DNA from: Leptodontidium sp. MPI-SDFR-AT-0119
Lineage: Eukaryota > Ascomycota > Leotiomycetes > Helotiales > Leptodontidiaceae
Length of the DNA: 64,000 nucleotides
Reading direction: 5' to 3'
Assembly: GCA_020726505.1 (NCBI GenBank)
Contig: JAHLEZ010000017.1
Coordinates: forward strand, 62,001-126,000
The position numbers and the translations under genes are program-made. Each line of letters begins with the position of its first letter. Positions within the stretch are counted from its first letter, which is position 1. The notes below the pieces were generated by a model. It was not told the DNA's origin, made no database searches, and saw nothing but the letters and a program-made list of their open reading frames with translations. Shown piece after piece: positions 58,264 through 64,000 of the stretch.

Positions 58264-59755
58264 TTAAAATTCACCACCATTTCCTCCACTCAGAGCCCGC
58301 GACGTCCACATCCCTACTAAGCCCCACATGCCTACTCTCCATCCTCTCCATAGACCTGGTAGTCCTTGACCTTTTTGAGGCTTGGCTTTCTTTTTGGGCA
58401 GGGGGGGTTCTCGTACGCCTTCTTCGCGTGCGATCATCCACATTGTCCCTACGACACCGCGGTATTCCCCAATGGGTACGAGGGTTTCTAAATCGCTTAC
58501 CCAAGTCCCTTGTGCTCGTGCGATCTCTACATCTTCTTTCAGGACTGCGACTTGCCCTCTTCGAAGGACTGTTTCAAGTGGTAGTTTTATGAAGAGCTCG
58601 GCTGTTCGGGAGAAGAATTTGGCGATCTGGTAGGTATTTGGTGTCAATATTGGGTCGATCGAGAGATGTGATCGGAGAAGTAGAGGAGTCGAGTGCGATA
58701 TGGCAGGAGTGACCAGGGAATGTAGTAGGGTTGGCAACAGTATAGATGCCGGGCAAAGATATGATGGCAGGGCGCGTAATTGGGTTGTAAGTGATCTTTT
58801 CGGCGTAGATACTGGCGTTACGATGAGCCTAGACAGTTAGCCAAATCTCCAAACAGGAGCAAGCAACTTACTTCGTTCGAATCAAGTCCAATGGTGCCAG
58901 TATAATGCCCGCAGAAGCCGCAGCTGCAACCGCAACAGCCAGAGAAGCCCAAGGATATGTCGATCCTATCAATCCAGCAGATATCTCAGGATCCGGGACA
59001 TTCAACAACGCAGATATCAACCCTCTCGACCACTTCTCTAAAGTCTGCAGCAGGAACCCGTAGACAAATGTCGCATTGGACGCCTTCCAAACTCCCCATG
59101 CCCCCTCCTTTGACCACTCTTGAGATATCACTTCCAACACTGCATCTGACCTCTTTAGCAGTAGTTGAACTTTCGCAGGTGGTGTTACATTAGGAGGAGG
59201 TAGGATTCCAGAGCCACTGTCATGCCGCCTTCGACTCCTCGAAGGAGAGTATGAATGTGAAGAGGGAGCCGTAGAAGTGAAATAAGCAGGCTCGTCCGGG
59301 TCCGAATCATCTGAGGGGTACTACGACAATCAGCATCTGTCTTTCACTCGCCCATTTTGCCCATTAAAACATACATCGCTATACGCCGACTCTCTGTAAC
59401 TCTGCCTTGGCGATTTCAACTCCGCAGTCCCATCATCCACCACTTGACTCCTAATCTGCAGAATAGTCTTCGCAACATCAAATGGCTGCGCCAGCAAAAT
59501 GCTCATATATCTGTAAACCCAATCATCGATCTGCTTCTTGACCGATTCGACCGTAGAAGGCGATCCGTAATCCGTATAGTCGATATCTGAAAGAATATCG
59601 CGTGCGGATGACGCGTAGGAAGCCGCACTCCCATTCCTTGGTCCTAGTCCATGAGTTCCGTTGCTGATCGCCCCTGGCAGATCCTGCGGTATGCCGATAG
59701 AAGGGGGTTTGTAATAAGGCCTCAAGGGATTTGGGCCTTCTCGTGTCGTTGACAT
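58264..59755 (-). CDS. UGO1: Mitochondrial fusion protein Ugo1 (modified carrier of the outer membrane)
   Basis: Three exons: 59755-59375, 59320-58872 and 58828-58264, with GTATGT and GTAAGT donors, about 464 residues. The start MSTTREGPNPLRPYYKPPSI opens a disordered cytosolic region. Two carrier-type motifs are visible: LAQPFDVAKTILQ (PxDxxK) near residue 95 and LAPLDLIRTKLI (PxDxxR) near 275. Between them a Ser-rich linker (SSHSYSPSRSRRRHD) and helices such as WASLAVAVAAAASAGIILAP appear. The C-terminal part has more membrane helices and FFSRTAELFIKLPLETVLRR, typical of Ugo1. The family links the outer-membrane fusion GTPase Fzo1 to Mgm1 and is needed for mitochondrial fusion. The first acceptor (GTAG then TAC) was chosen because the nearby CAG breaks the frame. 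Divergent from YAH1 with 471 bases between. Confidence 0.87.
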
Positions 59756-60226
59756 TTTGTGGTGATTTGTTGTTACATGAACGAAAGAAAGGAGGTTGAA
59801 ACTCGATTGTTCAGGAGGAAATGGGAGGGAAGCGCAGACCAAGATTTCGTCGATAACTCTCGCCTTACCATGCAAGCTTTATTTATGATGCTGTGGCAGC
59901 GAGAGCAGGGATGTTGGAAGTGAGCGGGAGCTGACAAGACCTGTCTGCCCGGCCCGCCAATAAATTGCTCCGAACATGTAAATAATTTTTAGATCTTAAG
60001 GAAGCCTGCCTGTGCCACCCAACAGTCTAACAAACAGCATTTCCAACATTCGGAGGAACGGCAATTGCTTGGGGATACTCACCGCGTGTTGATTGACTTC
60101 TTGGTTGAAGTCTGCGAATACCTGAACCTTCCTCCCTGCTGCGATTTGAGAGTCATCATCTGCGGCGCATTCAGAATACAGCGATATCTCCGGCGAGCTC
60201 GCAGCTTCAACAATACTCCCGCAGAA
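59756..60226. promoter_or_regulatory. Divergent promoter, UGO1/YAH1
   Basis: 471 bases between start codons of two mitochondrial genes. The frames run open on both sides upstream of the chosen ATGs, but those extensions lack mitochondrial or family features. Confidence 0.5.
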
Positions 60227-60955
60227 ATGTCTCCAACAAGGACAGTAGTCGGGGGGCTATGCGGTGTTGGTAGAAGGTCGTTACAATGTCTGCGGACATC
60301 ATCTGGGAGGCAGTCTATTGTTCAAGGAAGGGCATCACTTTCCACTGTTGCAAATCAGTCTGTTGCTATAAATGGATTTCGGAGCCAGAGTCAAAAGATT
60401 CGCGGGTCTGGGAACTCTATTGGAGAATCTCTTGGTCGACGAGCATTCTCTGCCACATCGGCAGCCTCACATGGACATTGGGAACCGCCTCCTCCAGGAA
60501 AAGAGTAAGGGTTCTAGATCTGTTCGTTCGTCATGAGAAGTGTTAACATACATAGACTATATGTTACATTCGTTGATAAGGAGGGGGATGAGCATAAGAT
60601 CGCAGTCAGTGAGGGGGACAATCTGTTGACTGTTGCTCAAGCCAACGATATAGAGATGGAAGGCATGTCTACGCCAAAGATAGGATTCGATCAAAACTAA
60701 CGCCCAGCAGGTGCTTGTGAAGGATCATGTACATGCTCAACATGCCACGTTATTGTCCAGAGCGAAGATATGTTTGATAAAATCCCTGAAGCAGACGACG
60801 ACGAGAACGACATGTTGGATTTGGCTTTCGGCCTCACAGAAACATCAAGATTGGGTTGTCAGATCACCATGAAACCGGAGCTGGATGGGCTTGTAGTGAA
60901 CTTGCCAGCAATGACGAGGAATATGCAGGCTAGCGATTTCGAGAAGAGGAAGTAA
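60227..60955 (+). CDS. YAH1: Mitochondrial [2Fe-2S] ferredoxin (adrenodoxin type)
   Basis: Matrix electron carrier that passes electrons from ferredoxin reductase to Fe-S cluster assembly and heme A synthesis. Exons 60227-60504, 60556-60662 and 60711-60955 give about 209 residues. Residues 1-90 are basic and Ser/Gly-rich, a presequence (MSPTRTVVGGLCGVGRRSLQ, later GRRAFSATSAASHG). The domain reads LYVTFVDKEGDEHKIAVSEG, then the cluster ligands CEGSCTCSTC (Cys 131, 137 and 140) and RLGC (Cys 178), as in Yah1. The region DDDENDMLDLAFGLTETS is the acidic partner-binding helix. Intron 2 (60663-60710) starts with GC, not GT: GAAG|GCATGT, with a perfect CTAAC branch and CAG acceptor. No GT donor in reach keeps the frame. 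Convergent with RRP15. Confidence 0.93.
60663..60710 (+). other. GC-AG intron in YAH1
   Basis: 48-bp intron with donor GCATGT preceded by AG, branch CTAAC twelve bases before the acceptor CAGCAG. It splits the Gly codon directly before the first cluster cysteine. GC-AG introns are a known minor class of the normal spliceosome. Confidence 0.8.
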
Positions 60956-61199
60956 CGGGATGAGAATAGATAGATGGTTGGGAGGATTTGTGACGATCAG
61001 CATTTCAGAGGAGTCTGGGGGAGCACATTGGATTGATAGGGTGTCCTATCTGAGGGTATCGTGAATACCCAATGTACATTATCGGCGCAATACCTGTACA
61101 CAATAGTATCTGAGGGCATCTGGGGGATGCCAAAATCGAACGCCGAATTCCCATCTCAACGCCAGATAATGCACTCTTTTTGAGCCGGTGAACCAGATT

Positions 61200-62063
61200 T
61201 CAGGCCTCTTCGATAGCACCAGCCTTCAAGTTCCCTCCGCCTCCAGCAATGAGATCTAAGAACCCTTTCTTGCTCATCTCATTGACCTTCTCCTCTCTCC
61301 TTCCATGTCCCACCAGACCCTTCGTTCTAGCATCCCTAGCAGCCTCTTCTCCCTTGACCTGCGCAGCTCTGACAGCATTGAACAGCTTGACCACACCCCG
61401 CTGTGCCGTTTTCCGTAACCTCTTCTCCAGCTCCATCGTCTCCTGCACACTCGGTCCATCTGCCACTCCATTTGCAGCATCAAACGCCGTACTAGCCCCA
61501 AGAACATCCTTGACTCGGCCCTTGTCCATAGCTTCTCTTTTCTCAACTCTCATCTTATGTCTTGCAGCCTTCTCCAGCGCCAAATCCGTGATTTCCTTGC
61601 TGGCTTGGATTGCATCCACACTCCTCGACAGAACAGGATCGCTGCGCTTGATCGTAGACAACTTCGATCCCAAAATCTTCGACATAGATGTCGCGAAAGC
61701 TTCGGGATCATTGCGCTTTCGTTTTCGTATCAAATTGGGGTTATCATTTTCCTCATCGTCTGACCCAGACTCCGAGTCTGAATTGGACGCATCTGTGACT
61801 TCCTCCTCGTCGTCTGCAATTTCCGGCTCATCGTCCAATTCTGGCTCTGATTCTTCTGCCGTTATGAGATCGGTGGTATCGAGCTCCTCCTCGTCGGAAT
61901 CCTGGAGGTTAACTGCTGGAAAGTCTTGCCCTTCCGCGGCTTCATCTTCTGAGGAAGATTGGTTGTCGTAATCGGTTTGCTTCTTGAACTTCTTCTTTGG
62001 TCGAGAGACTTTGCCCTTCATTCCCTCTTCCACCTTGCGTTTCTTCGAGATTTGTCCGGCCAT
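61200..62063 (-). CDS. RRP15: Ribosomal RNA processing protein Rrp15
   Basis: Nucleolar factor for 27S pre-rRNA processing and 60S subunit assembly. Single exon of 287 residues. The N-terminal third is basic then very acidic (MAGQISKKRKVEEGMKGKVS with two Lys/Arg nuclear signals; later stretches of Asp/Glu and Ser). The Rrp15p domain starts near residue 118: NDPEAFATSMSKILGSKL, LSRSVDAIQASKEI, LEKAARHKMRVEKREAMDKG, then LRKTAQRGVVKLFNAVRAAQ and the conserved end VNEMSKKGFLDLIAGGG. Length and order of motifs fit the family. It is divergent from SRP54 (204 bases between starts), both being highly expressed growth genes. Confidence 0.92.
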   Translation of the reverse strand: MAGQISKKRKVEEGMKGKVSRPKKKFKKQTDYDNQSSSEDEAAEGQDFPAVNLQDSDEEELDTTDLITAEESEPELDDEPEIADDEEEVTDASNSDSESGSDDEENDNPNLIRKRKRNDPEAFATSMSKILGSKLSTIKRSDPVLSRSVDAIQASKEITDLALEKAARHKMRVEKREAMDKGRVKDVLGASTAFDAANGVADGPSVQETMELEKRLRKTAQRGVVKLFNAVRAAQVKGEEAARDARTKGLVGHGRREEKVNEMSKKGFLDLIAGGGGNLKAGAIEEA

Positions 62064-62267
62064 TGCGATTTGGTTGACTTGTTATGTCCTGACCCTCCAG
62101 ATGAAGCAATTCGAGATCTTATCGAGAGAAAAATAATTAAGGTTCGGCGAAACATTTTGCCGAAGGGCTTGGCAAGTACCCCGCCACTTTAAACCCACAA
62201 TCCTCGAGCACATGGGCACAGAGCGACACCTCCTCAACCCTGAACATCCTCGCAGACCAGCAACAAT
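62064..62267. promoter_or_regulatory. Bidirectional promoter, RRP15/SRP54
   Basis: 204 bases between divergent start codons. Contains an AT-rich patch (AAAATAATTAAGG near 62130) and leaders of both genes. Confidence 0.6.
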
Positions 62268-63884
62268 ATGGTTCTTCAAGATCTTGGACGGCGCATCAAT
62301 GCCGCCGTCAGTGACCTGACGAGGTCCAGCAACTTAGACGAGAAGGTAGGCAGTGGCCACATTGCCCAATGACACATCTAACACATCACATCATAGGCAT
62401 TCGACGGTATGATCAAGGAAATTTGCGCAGCACTCCTCGAAGCAGATGTAAATGTACGGCTGGTGGGAAATCTACGAAAGTCCATCAAGGCATCCGTCAA
62501 CTTCAAGGACCAAGCGCCAGGCGTGAACAAGAAACGACTCATCCAGAAAACCGTCTTCGATGAACTCGTCAAACTGGTAGATCCTCACGCCGAACCATTC
62601 AAGCCGAAGAAGGGAAAGGCAAATGTCATTATGTTTGTTGGTTTGCAGGGTGCGGGAAAGACAACAACTTGTACGAAACTGGCCAGACATTACCAATCGA
62701 GGGGATTCAAGGCATGCTTGGTCTGCGCGGATACCTTCCGTGCTGGAGCTTTCGATCAATTGAAGCAGAACGCTACGAAAGCCAAGATCCCATACTATGG
62801 TTCCCTCACACAAACGGATCCTGCCGTGGTAGCCAGGGAGGGCGTTGAGAAGTTCAAAAAGGAGAGGTTCGAGATCATTATTGTGGATACCTCCGGAAGA
62901 CATAGACAAGAGGATGCCCTGTTCCAAGAAATGGTGGATATTCAGACAGCCGTGAAGCCGGATCAGACTATCATGGTTCTCGATGCTAGTATTGGACAAC
63001 AAGCCGAAGCACAAAGTAAGGCTTTCAAGGAGACAGCCGATTTTGGTGCTATTATCATTACCAAGACGGATGGACATGCAAGTGGTGGTGGAGCTATCTC
63101 AGCTGTCGCTGCAACACATACACCTATCGTTTTCATCGGAACAGGAGAACATATGCTGGATCTGGAACGATTCGCACCTCAACAATTCGTGTCCAAGCTT
63201 CTGGGAATGGGGGATATGCAAGGCTTGGTAGAGCACGTGCAGTCACTAAAACTGGACCAGAAGGATACAATGAAGCACATTGCCGAAGGTGTGTTCACTG
63301 TCCGCGATCTCAGGGACCAACTCTCCAACATTATGAAAATGGGGCCTCTTTCGAAGATGGCAGGCATGATTCCAGGTATGAGCGGCATGATGCAAGGAAT
63401 GGATGACGAAGAAGGATCCATGAAGCTGAAGCGCATGATCTACATCTGCGATTCCATGACCGTCAAGGAACTCGATAGTGATGGCAAGATGTTCATCGAA
63501 CAACCCACCCGCATGACCCGTATAGCATACGGCAGCGGGACGAGTGTACGTGAAGTCGAGGATCTCCTCACCCAGCACAAAATGATGGCCGGCATGGCCA
63601 AAAAGATGGGCGGAAACATGAAAAATATCCAACGAGCACAAGGCGCCATGGGAGGCGGTAACAAGCAGCAACAGATGGCCGCTATGCAAAAGCGTCTTGC
63701 GAGCATGGGTGGTGCTGGCGGAGCTGCGGGTGGTATGCCCGACATGGGCTCTTTGATGAAGATGTTCGGTGGAGGTGGCGGTGGTGGCATGCCTGGCGGT
63801 ATGGATATGCAAGCCATGATGAAGCAAATGGGCGGTATGATGGGCGGTGGTGGTGCTGGAGGCGGTAGGGGAGGCAGGAGGTAG
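62268..63884 (+). CDS. SRP54: Signal recognition particle 54-kDa subunit, GTPase
   Basis: Binds signal peptides of nascent chains and targets ribosomes to the ER through its receptor; cytosolic. Exon 1 (62268-62345) and exon 2 (62397-63884), with a GTAGGC/TAG intron, give about 521 residues. N domain: [20 protein letters not shown] to about 95. G domain: P-loop [15 protein letters not shown] near 108-122, [27 protein letters not shown], and [20 protein letters not shown] (G4 and closing loop). M domain: a Met-rich binding groove ([20 protein letters not shown]), then [20 protein letters not shown], the SRP RNA-binding helix-turn. The C-terminus is a long Gly/Met repeat ([20 protein letters not shown]) typical of fungal SRP54. 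Confidence 0.96.
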
Positions 63885-64000
63885 CGCTCGTAGGGTATCT
63901 ATTCTTCGATTCGGGTAAATAGGTAAAGGAAGTGCATCAAGCGCGGCGTTAGGGGGGAATGGACATTTCTTACCATCAAGCATTGGAATTTTTTTAAATG
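63885..64000. other. 3' flank of SRP54
   Basis: 116 bases to the window end, with no further feature. Confidence 0.5.

Noticed and set aside
61249..61971. 240-codon plus-strand frame opposite RRP15
   Set aside because: It is the Ser/Leu-rich mirror of the acidic and basic Rrp15 coding sequence, a classic antisense shadow.
63246..63983. 245-codon minus-strand frame opposite SRP54
   Set aside because: His/Ala/Pro-rich mirror of the Met/Gly-rich M domain, with no independent support.

Overview
The window is nuclear DNA of a filamentous ascomycete (Pezizomycotina). The evidence is short introns with GTAAGT/GTATGT donors and CTAAC/CTGAC branch points, fungus-only families (AzgA purine permease, Rtt109, Ugo1, UPF0658, fungal STAND receptors) and AT-rich transposon relics with RIP-like decay. 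The style of the gene set suggests Leotiomycetes, but this is a guess from family resemblance. All exon coordinates were worked out by hand from reading frames and splice signals.

Left part (1-23.5 kb): a long gene-poor leader, then an AzgA-type purine permease, a DNA-ligase-like protein that has lost its catalytic core, a disordered coiled-coil protein, a probably peroxisomal FMN 2-hydroxyacid oxidase, a phosphotransferase-like gene broken by one stop codon, a GPI-anchored secreted protein divergent from a large glycosylated membrane protein, and a UPF0658 Golgi membrane protein.

Middle (23.5-54.5 kb), the accessory region: a 2.7-kb decayed Tc1/mariner element with 36-bp terminal inverted repeats and a TA duplication, invaded by two solo LTRs that each keep a perfect 5-bp target duplication; two orphan genes sharing a small SAP-like motif; a secreted tannase/feruloyl esterase lacking both cysteines of the family's CS-D-HC motif; a complete NB-ARC/TPR STAND receptor; S-adenosylmethionine decarboxylase with a long leader holding short upstream ORFs; a KEN-box protein; a kinase-like gene split by a 495-bp inverted-repeat element; and a HeLo-like/ankyrin gene with an unclear middle.

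Right part (54.5-64 kb) is compact and conserved: mitochondrial ribosomal protein mL57, RTT109, UGO1, mitochondrial ferredoxin YAH1 (with a GC-AG intron), RRP15 and SRP54. Several pairs are divergent over short shared promoters (mL57/RTT109, UGO1/YAH1, RRP15/SRP54). No tRNA, rRNA, CRISPR array or bacterial-type operon was seen.
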